Below the pieces are notes generated by a model, which saw only the letters and a list, made by a program, of their open reading frames with translations, ran no database searches and was not told where the DNA came from. Below, piece by piece: positions 34,640 to 43,685 of a stretch of 64,000 bases of DNA (its first letter is position 1; each line of letters starts with the position of its first letter). The position numbers and the translations under genes were made by a program. This stretch comes from Bacillus mycoides (lineage in GTDB: Bacteria; Bacillota; Bacilli; Bacillales; Bacillaceae_G), in assembly GCF_001757995.1 (NCBI RefSeq), contig NZ_LXLV01000032.1:1-64000 (forward strand), written 5' to 3'.

Positions 34640-35023
34640 AGGATCACTCCTTTCTCTCTACTAATTTATTATAGCAGAAAAAGTATTTATAATTAGGAAA
34701 GTCCTCAATGTCCCACAAATCAAACATTTCTAGCGACGCTTTTCCTCATTTTCTATTTATATGCAACTAACGCCCAATCGTCAAATAATTTTTGTGTCGC
34801 CTCAAAGGTACGTAACACTCCTAATCCATCCAGTTATCCCTTTCTACTCTTCACTATGAAAATAGATTGTTTATTCATCATCTACATCACTCCACTCGAC
34901 ATATCATTCTATATAATTTCGGTGTATTTTTAATATCCCCTCTAAAAAACACTCCTGATTCATACATTCATGTTAAAATATAGAAATAGAAAATTCCTTT
35001 TCTCTTGGAGGTGCTTAAACTTT
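34640..35023. other. Intergenic region, nothing recognised
   Basis: There is no ORF, hairpin or repeat of note in this 380 bases. TTGGAGG near the end (about 35006-35012) serves the next gene. Confidence 0.35.
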
Positions 35024-35572
35024 ATGTATATTTTCATTGGCTTATCCCTCTTGCTCATTTTACTCATTTTTTTATTCGCAAAAAAATTCACGCCAAACTC
35101 ATTTATGATGACTAGTTTTAAAGGAAATAGCTTTAAGACATTTTCAGTTAGTATATTAATCGCTGCCACACTCTCTCTTTCATACGGAATGTATCACGCA
35201 GCAACATATCAACCTAGGTATTTAGATATTAAATTGCAAAATCAAAATTTTACTGTTTTCGGTAATGTTGGTGAGTTTGGTTATTTCTCAAAAGAATTAC
35301 TAAAAAAAGATGCAGAAGTTGAACTGTATTTTGTCTCTTGGGAAACAATACAATTAAATAATCCAGAAATAATAGTAGACTATCCTTCAGGCAAACAGGA
35401 AACATGGAAGCCTAATATAACAATAATACCTACAAATAAATTACAAGAAGAACATAATATTAAAGAACTTTATCAACTCTCACCATACTCCTTTGAAGAA
35501 TCCGGAAAAATAACATTAACTATTAAAGAGAATAAAGCCAATCATAAAAAGCTTTCAATTAATGTGAAATAA
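35024..35572 (+). CDS. Unknown membrane protein with extracytoplasmic domain
   Basis: The 182-residue protein starts MYIFIGLSLLLILLIFLFAK at 35024, with GGAGGT about 11 bases upstream. There is a second membrane segment at residues 35-55 (FSVSILIAATLSLSYGMYHA). The rest is a beta-rich soluble domain (FTVFGNVGEFGYFSKELLKK, VDYPSGKQETWKPNITIIPT). No family recognised. Upstream ATG 34970 lacks a ribosome site. Terminator at 35581. Confidence 0.6.
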   Translation: MYIFIGLSLLLILLIFLFAKKFTPNSFMMTSFKGNSFKTFSVSILIAATLSLSYGMYHAATYQPRYLDIKLQNQNFTVFGNVGEFGYFSKELLKKDAEVELYFVSWETIQLNNPEIIVDYPSGKQETWKPNITIIPTNKLQEEHNIKELYQLSPYSFEESGKITLTIKENKANHKKLSINVK

Positions 35573-35580
35573 TTACAAAT

Positions 35581-35616
35581 AAAATGTCCCTCCAACATAA
35601 TGGAGGGACATTTTAT
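35581..35616. terminator. Bidirectional terminator
   Basis: AAAATGTCCCTCCA (35581-35594) and TGGAGGGACATTTT (35601-35614), perfect arms, between convergent genes. Confidence 0.8.
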
Positions 35617-35637
35617 TTACATATGTATTCAATATTA

Positions 35638-37038
35638 TTATTTTGACTGTTCATTCAATGTCGCAATTATTTCATTGGCAGTATTCTTTCCGTTTCCAAT
35701 ACAAGCACCAATTCCTACACCGTAATATGAAGCTCCAGCTAAGTATATATTAGGATGCAGAACGGCCAATTTTTCTTGTAATGATTGAACAGCTTGATTA
35801 TGTTCCAAATGATATTTCGGCATTAAATCTTTCCAATTTGTAACTTCAATTACTTCTGGTTCACCTTGAATTCCAAGACTCTTTTCAATATCATATAAAG
35901 CTACTCGTACTAATTCCTCTTCACTATAACTTTTGATCGTTTCATATACTGGATTAGTGCTCTTATAAAACATTCTTACTAATAGCTTTTGTTTACCCGA
36001 TGTATGTTTCCACTTCCTGCTTGTCCATGTGCAGGCATCACAATGTAAATCACTGTTTTCCGTTACGATAAAACCTGTGCCGTCAGCCGGTAGTTGTTCA
36101 TCTAGTATGTCAAAACCTAAGTAAATACTTATAAGTGATGAATTTTTAAATGTATTAAAATGCTCATTTAACTCATTAGACTGTAATAAAGTTTGTGCGA
36201 TATCATGCGGAGCTGCTAAAACGACAGAATCAGCTTGTATTGTCTCATGATTTGCAAAAGAAATCTCATATCGATCACCTTTTTTACTTACAGCTGTCGT
36301 TACAACACCTTTTTTAATGACAGTCTCAGTCAGCACTTCTTCTAGGCGATTAATAATCGTAGATAATCCACTTTTAAATGATACAAACTTTTTATTTCCT
36401 GCTGATTGAAATTGTTTTTTATTCTCTTCAAAACCTTTAATAATACTTCCGTATTTATTTTTATACTCAAGTAAATACGGTAATGTAGATGCCATAGTAA
36501 GCTCGTTCAATTTACCAGAATATACACCTGAAAGTACAGGCGCAATTTGTCTTTCCACTAACTCTTTCCCTAAAAAGCTTTCTAAAAATACAGCAAGTGA
36601 TGTATCCTTTGTAAACTCTTTATTTTTCGTAATAAAATCTTTTAAAGCAACGATTTTCCCTTTTTTTGAGACTAGCGTACTGCTAAATAATGATTCAACA
36701 CTCATAGGAATCCCAAATATAGTGTCAGCAGGAATTGGATGTAATATATTATCAGCGTATATGTAAGAAATACCTGTCTCGTTATATACCATTTCATTTT
36801 CTAAATTTAAATCTTTTACAAGCGGCAAAACATGTTCATTACGAGCTACGATTGAATCTGCTCCTGATTCCAGGATAAAATCCTTTTCTTCCACACTGTG
36901 GATTTTACCACCTAAATACTCTTCTTTCTCAATAAGAATTAAATTTAAATCTATATTATAATCCTTCTTTAATTTTTCTAAGTAAAACATAGTAGAAAGT
37001 CCAGTAATACCTCCACCGATGACAACGACTGTTTTCAT
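35638..37038 (-). CDS. hemY: Protoporphyrinogen/coproporphyrinogen III oxidase family protein
   Basis: The 466-residue FAD protein starts MKTVVVIGGGITGLSTMFYL (FAD-binding GGGITGLS). Other family marks are EKEEYLGGKIHS, FILESGADSIVAR, the mid-domain IAPVLSGVYSGKLNELTMAS and a C-terminal VGIGACIGNGKNTANEI FAD contact. In firmicutes this enzyme (HemY/CgoX) oxidises coproporphyrinogen III in the coproporphyrin-dependent haem pathway. Usually hemY sits with hemE-hemH. Here it is alone, so it is likely the second paralogue common in the B. cereus group. Confidence 0.82.
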   Translation of the reverse strand: MKTVVVIGGGITGLSTMFYLEKLKKDYNIDLNLILIEKEEYLGGKIHSVEEKDFILESGADSIVARNEHVLPLVKDLNLENEMVYNETGISYIYADNILHPIPADTIFGIPMSVESLFSSTLVSKKGKIVALKDFITKNKEFTKDTSLAVFLESFLGKELVERQIAPVLSGVYSGKLNELTMASTLPYLLEYKNKYGSIIKGFEENKKQFQSAGNKKFVSFKSGLSTIINRLEEVLTETVIKKGVVTTAVSKKGDRYEISFANHETIQADSVVLAAPHDIAQTLLQSNELNEHFNTFKNSSLISIYLGFDILDEQLPADGTGFIVTENSDLHCDACTWTSRKWKHTSGKQKLLVRMFYKSTNPVYETIKSYSEEELVRVALYDIEKSLGIQGEPEVIEVTNWKDLMPKYHLEHNQAVQSLQEKLAVLHPNIYLAGASYYGVGIGACIGNGKNTANEIIATLNEQSK

Positions 37039-37098
37039 ATTTGCTGCGCTCCTAACCGATACAATTAATAAATCCTATTATATTATACCCAAAATTCC

Positions 37099-37827
37099 TC
37101 ATATTCGACTAGCAGCTTGCGCATTCTGTAAGAAATTAGACAATATATATGAATATATTTTGGGTTGATCATTATGTACTAAATGACCTGCAAACGGAAT
37201 AACAGCAATATGTATATTGTTGTTTAATTGTTTAAACGTTGTAGCGGCTGTAACTTCATCTTCTGAATCTCCCCCAACAATACACAGTGTAGGTACTTGA
37301 AGATTAGCTACATCACCCGTTTCATGAAATGGGTACCAATCCTTAACTTGCCACGATTTCAGCAACCCTTTCCAATCACTTTTCACATGAATTTGATTCA
37401 TATAAGTTACAACTTCTTCATTTCCCATCAACTGTTGATGACACTTTACTTCATACTCCTGAGACTCTTCCCAATTATCTCGCTCAATAGGAAAGATACT
37501 TGAAAAAGTTAATGTCCTCACTTTATCTGGATATTTTTTTGCAAATAATAAAGCGGCTATCCCCCCTAGTGAAACACCCACTATATGACAACTATTAATA
37601 TGCAAATGTTCTAGTGTATCATTCAAATCATCAGCAGAGCAAAGAAAATAATTATCTAATGTACCTCCTGATTCTCCATGTCCCCTCAAATCAGGACGAA
37701 TTACTTAATATTGTTTTTCTGTAAAAAATTCCACCTGTTCGTCAAACTCTACTAAACCTGTCATACCACCAGAATGTAAAAGCACAATTGGTTGCCCTTC
37801 ACCTGAAATATACGTATGTAATATCAT
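37099..37827 (-). pseudogene. Alpha/beta hydrolase with one premature stop
   Basis: From ATG 37827 (after GGGAGAT) the frame reads MILHTYISGEGQPIVLLHSG, then TAA at codon 41 (37705-37707). It continues in the same frame with VIRPDLRGHGESG, the nucleophile elbow HIVGVSLGGIAALLF, the Asp region TLCIVGGDSEDE and the catalytic His in IPFAGHLVHND, to a stop at 37099. All catalytic residues remain, so a single nonsense change (AAA to TAA fits KQYKVIRPD) is the only defect. A downstream reinitiation product would lack the oxyanion loop. Confidence 0.7.
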
Positions 37828-37942
37828 ATATCTCCCTCTTTTAAAAATGCAATATTCTGTTTATTGATAGTATATCGAATATACTTTTGAATTTCCAAAT
37901 AAAAAAGAACTACAACATATTCAAACCACGTCATAGTTCATT

Positions 37943-38092
37943 CTATCTTAAAAACATAAACCAGTTTATTAATTTGTCAATTTCTTGGCTGAGTTCTATT
38001 ACTTTTTCATGTTGAAGTCCATAATTTGAGACTAGATTCAATAATTCTTCTTTTTTCAATTCAATTATTTTTTCTAACTTTACTAACTCCAT
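37943..38092 (-). CDS. Spo0E-like aspartyl-phosphate phosphatase
   Basis: The 49-residue protein starts MELVKLEKIIELKKEELLNL, then GLQHEKVIELSQEIDKLIN and NWFMFLR. The SQExD motif with two amphipathic helices is the mark of Spo0E-type phosphatases, which remove phosphate from Spo0A~P and delay sporulation. GGAGCG lies 13 bases upstream, a weak spacing. It is too short to show in usual long-ORF lists but is well supported by the motif. Confidence 0.75.
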   Translation of the reverse strand: MELVKLEKIIELKKEELLNLVSNYGLQHEKVIELSQEIDKLINWFMFLR

Positions 38093-38256
38093 GTCGTCTT
38101 TATTCGCTCCAATTTCAAAATGTATGTATTTTAGTATAGCCTACTTACATAATAAGTAAAAGTCTCATGCTAATGTAAAATCTTACATATTAAAAAAAAA
38201 AAAAATATACTACTAACAAAAAAAGAGACTTAAACTAAGCCTATTATTACAGGTCA

Positions 38257-38595
38257 TTATAATTTCCTACCATATTTATTATGTAACACGTCCTTACAAT
38301 CATCCCACTTTGGAATCGTATCACTTTCCCAATTTGTAAATTCTAATTCATTCGCTATCTTTTTTGCTATTTTCATGGCTTTTAAATGGCTTCCATTACT
38401 ACGATACTTTTTCATACATTCCTTATTCTCCCAAACCGTTAACGTCCAAAACGTATGCCATCCTTCTTTTGCAAATGAAGAATGTATTAAGCCATTCGCT
38501 TTATTTGCCTGTAGTCCAGCTCTCGTTGTATATATAAAAAAGAACGGTAACATCCTTTTTCCTTTTAGACGCATTCTAGTAACAGAAATAAACAT
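38257..38595 (-). CDS. Ferredoxin-like/monooxygenase-type small protein (DUF3291-like)
   Basis: The 112-residue protein starts MFISVTRMRLKGKRMLPFFF. The pattern SVTRMRLK, FWTLTVWENKECMKKYRSNG and SHLKAMKIAKKI matches dimeric ferredoxin-like barrels of the DUF3291 / antibiotic-monooxygenase type. These fold around small hydrophobic ligands. The exact function is not known. It has no neighbours in an operon. Confidence 0.6.
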   Translation of the reverse strand: MFISVTRMRLKGKRMLPFFFIYTTRAGLQANKANGLIHSSFAKEGWHTFWTLTVWENKECMKKYRSNGSHLKAMKIAKKIANELEFTNWESDTIPKWDDCKDVLHNKYGRKL

Positions 38596-38711
38596 ATTCT
38601 ACATCCTCTCACGTAAAATATAATAAGTTATTACAAAAAACTTTCATATTTTTATAAATATGTTAGTTTATGAATGTGTGCCATTTACTATTAATTTAAA
38701 GTTAGGCACTT

Positions 38712-39665
38712 TTACTCATTAATAATACAACAGAATTTCTCAAATGTTTTATCTTTATATTCTGGAACCCTTGTTAAGTGATCAAAATAACTATATGAAA
38801 ATTTAAATATGTGCCCAAAATCCCAATTAAATTCGCTGTAGTCTTTAAGCCAGAATGCATTATCTAGCGGCAGTGTATCAACTTGTTTTGCTTTTGTGAG
38901 AGGTAAACGATCTACAGGAGAATTCAAGATTATTTGGGCATTCGGCATTAAATTGCGACTTTTTCTAAGTACATAAACTAGCTTTAATAGTGGTTTTATT
39001 CCTCGTTGAAATAATTCTATATGCCCTAAGTCATATAATATATTAGTCGCATGTGAGAAGGTAAGCATATGACCAATTAAATCGTGATGGGATTCCGCCT
39101 TATATATAACATTAAATTTAGATAATTCATTTAAAATAAATTTAGATAATTGCTTTGGGTTTTTAATTTCACTTTGAATCTCATCATTACATATGCTTAA
39201 TTGCTTTACTTCTTTAGTTGTAAAACCAATCCAAGACCTACCGGGAATTGTTTTTTGAAACGATAATATAAGGTTTGCTATATTATTAATATCTTGCTCA
39301 CCCCCCCAATGGCCTAACTCCTTAATGGCTAATAAACTTAATGAAGAGTAAATTACATTATGACCAACCCAACGGAGTTCATCAATCGTTTGTTCCAAAG
39401 ATTTGATTATCACTTCTTCAGCGCTTTGAAAATCGATACCTTGTTTATTATCAATTGTTTCGCCTAACCTTTGCCTATGGAGCATCATTTTCGCTTGAGA
39501 ATAAATGTTACATGTTGTTTCTTCATCAATACTATTATCTTTTGTAAAAAAATAACTAGCAATTGCAGCTGCTCCGAAATGCGCATGCCAAATATCATTT
39601 GTTTCTTTTTTACATTGAGAGATAATTGAAAGTCCATCTTTTAAAACACTTATATTTTCCATCAT
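38712..39665 (-). CDS. Unknown His-rich helical protein
   Basis: The 317-residue protein starts MMENISVLKDGLSIISQCKK at 39665, after GAGGAGAG. It is helical with conserved-looking His clusters: HAHFGAAAIASYFF, WVGHNVIYSSLSLLAIKELG, ESHHDLIGHMLTFSHATNIL. I cannot assign a family. Questin-oxidase-like or other alpha-alpha metal proteins are possible from the His spacing. A C7 tract lies in the gene near 39301. It is monocistronic; the region to the left holds no partner. Confidence 0.55.
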   Translation of the reverse strand: MMENISVLKDGLSIISQCKKETNDIWHAHFGAAAIASYFFTKDNSIDEETTCNIYSQAKMMLHRQRLGETIDNKQGIDFQSAEEVIIKSLEQTIDELRWVGHNVIYSSLSLLAIKELGHWGGEQDINNIANLILSFQKTIPGRSWIGFTTKEVKQLSICNDEIQSEIKNPKQLSKFILNELSKFNVIYKAESHHDLIGHMLTFSHATNILYDLGHIELFQRGIKPLLKLVYVLRKSRNLMPNAQIILNSPVDRLPLTKAKQVDTLPLDNAFWLKDYSEFNWDFGHIFKFSYSYFDHLTRVPEYKDKTFEKFCCIINE

Positions 39666-39963
39666 TACTATCTCTCCTCTAAATCCCAATAAAAAGAGCT
39701 TTTCGACCTCTACAAAGTCGCCAAAAACCCAGGTAAAAACTCTTGAAACGATTCATTTCGATTTATTTCACTTCTGCCAAAGCCTTAAAAATTTTCACTC
39801 TTTGTTCATCTGAATTATTTTGTTTGATAGTCATGGAACTATCTTATTTTTGTTTTTTTCTTTTGTGAAATCTCTCATCTTCTCCAATTTGGATATTCTT
39901 ATTATTTCATTTTCAAATTGACGAAAGTGCAAATCAAATGTGTATGTATTTACAGAAAGCAAT

Positions 39964-40524
39964 TTAGCTTAACGAAGGTGTTAACACAAATAAGATGTGA
40001 TTCATTTCATCACTCTTATTCAAAAATCTATGCTTCACGTTCGGTGGAATACGCACAACATCACCTTCTTCTAAAAAATATTCATGCCCTTCTAATTCCA
40101 CATACACTTCCCCTTTCATTACAACTGCAATTTCTTCCTTATCTTCGTGGGAATAGTGACTTTCTGTTGTATTTGCATATCCATTTAAATCCATCATTAA
40201 CATTTCAATACGAGCTTTCATAAAATCTGGTGTTAATACATCGTAAACAATATGATCATTATTTTCTCGATATACTTTTTTCCGATCTTTCTTCTTAGAA
40301 ATAAGCGAGTCTGTATCAATATCATTAATAAAAAGAGTAAATAGCGGTACATTTAATGCTTTCGCTATTAATTCCAATACATTTAAAGAAGGATTGGCAT
40401 GTCCTCTTTCAATTTGACTAATAAGTGAAGTACTGATTCCTGCATAATCAGCAAATTCACGAATTGTCATATTATTTTTCTTACGATAACTTAAAACAGT
40501 TTGACCTAGTCGATAATGAATCAT
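39964..40524 (-). CDS. XRE-family regulator with C-terminal cupin
   Basis: The 186-residue protein starts MIHYRLGQTVLSYRKKNNMT at 40524, with AAGGAAG eight bases upstream. HTH IREFADYAGISTSLISQIER. C-terminal cupin ESHYSHEDKEEIAVVMKGEV and LEEGDVVRIPPNVKHRFLN with the HxH...H metal-type residues. It is divergent from an EamA exporter, the same arrangement as the XRE-cupin/LysE pair at 2.2-3.4 kb. It probably controls the exporter in response to an amino acid or related ligand. Confidence 0.85.
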   Translation of the reverse strand: MIHYRLGQTVLSYRKKNNMTIREFADYAGISTSLISQIERGHANPSLNVLELIAKALNVPLFTLFINDIDTDSLISKKKDRKKVYRENNDHIVYDVLTPDFMKARIEMLMMDLNGYANTTESHYSHEDKEEIAVVMKGEVYVELEGHEYFLEEGDVVRIPPNVKHRFLNKSDEMNHILFVLTPSLS

Positions 40525-40695
40525 TTTTAAAACTTCCTTTCGTCCATCATAATACATCTTTCGTCCCTTTTGTGCTGACATACTAAACAGTGGCAATTAA
40601 TCCTTCCTTATTTCATCTTAGGCTTATATACTAACTTTTGTACATTATATTATATATAGTTCATTATAATAAACAATCAAACGGAGGGACAATCT
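40525..40695. promoter_or_regulatory. Control region of the XRE-cupin/EamA pair
   Basis: CATTATA occurs twice as a direct repeat 19 bases apart (40643 and 40662) and overlaps TATAAT at 40665-40670. This is a plausible binding region of the regulator, weaker than the palindrome at 2761. Confidence 0.4.
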
Positions 40696-41586
40696 TTGAA
40701 ATCACCTATTCTTTCATATTTCATCTTATTTTTCGGCGTGTTCGCCTTATCAACTTCAGCAATCTTCGTAAAAATAGCAGATGCCCCTGTAGCAATCACT
40801 GCTTTTTATCGATTATTGTTTGCTACGGTAATTCTTTTACCGTTTCTAATATTTAATACAAACAATCGAAGCGAACTTCGCTCATTATCAAAAAAGCAAT
40901 GGGGATTTGGACTCTTATCTGGATTATTTCTAGCAGCTCATTATGTACTATGGTTTGAATCATTACAGTATACTTCTGTAGCAAGTTCTACAGTTATTGT
41001 AACGTTGCAACCTTTATTTTCAATGGTCGGTGGTTATTTTTTATTTAAGGAACGGTTTACGAAAGGTGCAATTATAGGCTGCCTTATTGCAATTTCAGGA
41101 AGTATCGTGATTGGGTGGCAAGATTTTCAAATTAGTGGCGAGGCTTTATACGGCGATATTTTAGCTTTTATTGCTGCTGGCGTCATAACAGCTTACTTTT
41201 TCATTAGTCAACATGTTCGTAAAGACCTATCCCTAATACCGTACTCGGTAATTAGTTATGGCAGTAGTTCACTTTTTCTCGGTATATTTGCTTACACACA
41301 GCAGTCATCCTTCTTCAATTACACTGCACAAACATGGTGGTCCTTTATAGGTCTGGCATTCATTGCAACGATTTTAGGACAAACAATTTTCAATTGGTTA
41401 TTAAAATGGATTAGCGCTACTGTTATCTCGATGAGTATTTTAGGAGAAACAATTGGAACTTGTATTCTAGCCTACTTCATTTTAGATGAAACAATTTCTT
41501 TACAGCAAGGACTAGGAATTCTACTTATTTTCATTGGATTAGCATTATTTTTATTACAACCGAAACAATTAAATCACAATTTATAA
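40696..41586 (+). CDS. EamA/DMT-family exporter
   Basis: The 296-residue protein has ten hydrophobic segments in two EamA repeats (STSAIFVKIADAPVAITAFY ... STVIVTLQPLFSMVGGYFLF, then SVISYGSSSLF ... LGETIGTCILAYFILDETIS). The start is TTG at 40696, seven bases after GGAGGGA. These drug/metabolite transporters export amino acids or small metabolites. Control by the divergent XRE-cupin protein is likely. A hairpin terminator follows at 41598. Confidence 0.85.
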   Translation: MKSPILSYFILFFGVFALSTSAIFVKIADAPVAITAFYRLLFATVILLPFLIFNTNNRSELRSLSKKQWGFGLLSGLFLAAHYVLWFESLQYTSVASSTVIVTLQPLFSMVGGYFLFKERFTKGAIIGCLIAISGSIVIGWQDFQISGEALYGDILAFIAAGVITAYFFISQHVRKDLSLIPYSVISYGSSSLFLGIFAYTQQSSFFNYTAQTWWSFIGLAFIATILGQTIFNWLLKWISATVISMSILGETIGTCILAYFILDETISLQQGLGILLIFIGLALFLLQPKQLNHNL

Positions 41587-41597
41587 AGTGAAACTTT

Positions 41598-41631
41598 AAT
41601 CAGTGGGGGTTTTGTTCATCCCCCGCTGATT
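41598..41631 (+). terminator. Terminator of the EamA gene
   Basis: AATCAGTGGGGG (41598-41609) and CCCCCGCTGATT (41620-41631) pair with one mismatch. Confidence 0.65.
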
Positions 41632-41642
41632 ATCAGCCCTCA

Positions 41643-41742
41643 CCAATCGGGCGTTTACGGGCAGTTTATCTCCCACCTAACTTCTTTACTCCAGCCGAAT
41701 TTTGAGGTAGGAGTTTTACTGCCCACAAATAGCGGGATAAAC
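41643..41742 (+). repeat. Dispersed B. cereus-group repeat, fullest copy
   Basis: Starts CCAATCGGGCGTTTACGGGC and ends ACTGCCCACAAATAGCGGGA. GGGCAGT/ACTGCCC and CTCCCACCT/AGGTAGGAG pair into one long hairpin. Partial copies are at 3461, 20995 and 31078. It has the features of a bcr-type repeat, but the class is not assigned. Confidence 0.7.
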
Positions 41743-41785
41743 AAGAAAAGCATGACAAACTAATGTCATGCTTTTCTTGTTTATT
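41740..41785. terminator. Terminator of the DUF2935 gene
   Basis: AACAAGAAAAGCATGACA (41740-41757) and TGTCATGCTTTTCTTGTT (41764-41781) are perfect 18-bp arms. Confidence 0.8.
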
Positions 41786-41787
41786 TA

Positions 41788-42657
41788 TTATTGCGGAGAT
41801 TGTTCCACCTGCTTTTGCTTTAGCCTTTGCTCCAATACATGAATCATGAAGAGGAAATGCTCTGCCTCTCTTGTAACATGATCAGCAAGCAATGGATTTA
41901 TGACATTTCGGATTTGACATGTTTGAATTAACTCTAATCCTGCTTTTTTGAAATTCCTTAACTCAACAGTGGCGTTTTCACTATCTTTATTCATTTTTCC
42001 TATAATTGGATATGTCGGCTCTTTTTGATATAACATTGATTCAACATCTCTAGCTTGGTTAAGCAAAATTTCGAAATCATCACCGAATTTCAACGCTGTA
42101 TGAACAAGATTTCTTTCCGATTGATCCAGTAATGATCCAATAAAACGTGAGTGTTCCATCATAATACGTAGCCAGAAAACATTCTCACTAATAATCGCAT
42201 CTTGAATAGGATCCATTTTCCCTTCGTTAAACTTTTGAAGTGTCCGCATAAAATATTCTGCTTCTCGTGCAACATGATCCACTAAAAGTGGGAAATTAAA
42301 CCCTTTCACTTTACAATTGATGATTAAAATTAGTAAATTTCTTTTATAATTACGAAAAGCATACACTAACTGAATGCTCTCTTCATTTAATTGCCTCACC
42401 GCTTGAACAGTTTGTGGAATAGTAAATGCTTTTTGCAGCTGCCTATCAAACTGATTATAAAATTGCTCTACCTGCTGAATTAAATTTTTATCGTTACGAT
42501 TAAACCCCTCACCAAGAAACAAAGCATGCTCTTTCATTATCCGTAACCAAAATCTATTTTCAGTTATAGATCGTTCAATAAATAATTGTTCTGTTAATGA
42601 TTCAGGTGGAGCTGCTTTCAATTCCGGTGGCAACAGCATAGCCCGCTGTGGGTCCAT
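41788..42657 (-). CDS. DUF2935 protein with two tandem repeats
   Basis: The 289-residue helical protein has two copies of the unit. First: ITENRFWLRIMKEHALFLGE with LVDHVAREAEYFMRTL. Second: ISENVFWLRIMMEHSRFIGS with LADHVTREAEHFLFMI. The ENxFWLRIM-EH and DHV-REAE residues are consistent with metal-binding helical bundles. It is known from Bacillus spores and vegetative cells without assigned function. The start is uncertain: AAGGAG (42692-42697) serves an out-of-frame ATG at 42683, while the frame stays open (NVPIPGHFIMDPQRAML) with no ATG/GTG/TTG before 42657. Confidence 0.8.
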   Translation of the reverse strand: MDPQRAMLLPPELKAAPPESLTEQLFIERSITENRFWLRIMKEHALFLGEGFNRNDKNLIQQVEQFYNQFDRQLQKAFTIPQTVQAVRQLNEESIQLVYAFRNYKRNLLILIINCKVKGFNFPLLVDHVAREAEYFMRTLQKFNEGKMDPIQDAIISENVFWLRIMMEHSRFIGSLLDQSERNLVHTALKFGDDFEILLNQARDVESMLYQKEPTYPIIGKMNKDSENATVELRNFKKAGLELIQTCQIRNVINPLLADHVTREAEHFLFMIHVLEQRLKQKQVEQSPQ

Positions 42658-42842
42658 AATAAAATGTCCAGGAATAGGTACATTACAATCACTCCTTATC
42701 CCTTGAATACGCTATTATGCTATGTATGAAAATAAATAAAATATAAATAAATTGTTATGATCATTTTTTCAAGGTTTTTGAAATTTTCACATATGCTTTT
42801 CCCTATCTCATACTTTTTATTTGTTGCCTGGCGCAGGTTGAT

Positions 42843-42972
42843 CTACACCTTTAATAAGTTTTGTTCATTCCCCTTGCACATAGAAATAGATTCTATTAAG
42901 TCATATGCTTTCCAGGTCAAGATGATTCCTAATGCTTCACCTGCTAAAACATCCGTTAAATAAAAATTCCTC
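42843..42972 (-). pseudogene. Possible TetR C-terminal fragment
   Basis: The minus strand reads LTDVLAGEALGIILTWKAYD, LIESISMCKGNEQNLLKV and stops. It is like the last helices of TetR-family regulators. No start or HTH is present, so it is a scrap. Confidence 0.3.
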
Positions 42973-43059
42973 TTGACTTTTTATAAACTAAAAAAAGCAT
43001 GGCGTCCTTTTGCCATACTTTTCTCAAAACAAATCGATATTTCCGTTCAATTTACACCT

Positions 43060-43516
43060 CTATTTATTATGTAAAATCAAACCATTTGGCCTAAAACGAC
43101 TCATCATGATTTCGTTAACAAATTTCCCATGAGCCTTCAAATTCCCAACCTTTACACCCTCTTCGATAAATCCAAATTTTTCATATAATACTTTGGCTCT
43201 AGGATTCGTTTCTAATACACCAAGTTCCACTCGTTCTAACATTAGCCAATTATCAGCTAAATCCAGCATTTTTGTAAGAAGTGCTTTTCCAATTCCCTTA
43301 TTGTGATATTCACTATCTACTCCGATGAATAAATCACCCGAGTGAGATCTTCGTCCTGGGCTTTGGGTTAAACCGACAAATCCAACAACTTCTCCATCAT
43401 ATTCTGCTACAAATTCAAATTGATTCTGTGCTAAATTTCGAATTCTATTCTCCATTGCATATACGATGAATTGCTCTAGCATCTTGTATTTCTACTGCTC
43501 TAACGTTAATCTCCAT
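43060..43516 (-). pseudogene. GNAT acetyltransferase, frameshifted with N-terminal deletion
   Basis: The true start (ATG 43516, after GGAGGAGAG) reads MEINVRAVEIQDARAIHRIC and then stops. Another frame carries the rest: RIRNLAQNQFEFVAEYDGEV, SGDLFIGVDSEYHNKGIGKA and NPRAKVLYEKFGFIEEGVKV. About 40 residues of a normal GNAT are missing at the joint near 43470. The acetyl-CoA loop HNKGIGKA is intact, but the protein cannot be complete. Confidence 0.6.
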
Positions 43517-43685
43517 CTTTCTCTCCTCCATTCAAATAATCATATAGATATTCTAATATGCAATATGAAAATCCTTCCTAAACTTAATTAATCATGTCAT
43601 TTTTATATAATTATTTCAGTATAATAACATTTTTCAAACCCAACCTCTTCACTCTACCACTTAGAAAAATCCACGCGACCTTATT

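Noticed and set aside
42757-42963. 68-codon plus ORF
   Set aside because: The minus strand of the same stretch looks like a TetR tail, and there is no ribosome site on the plus strand.
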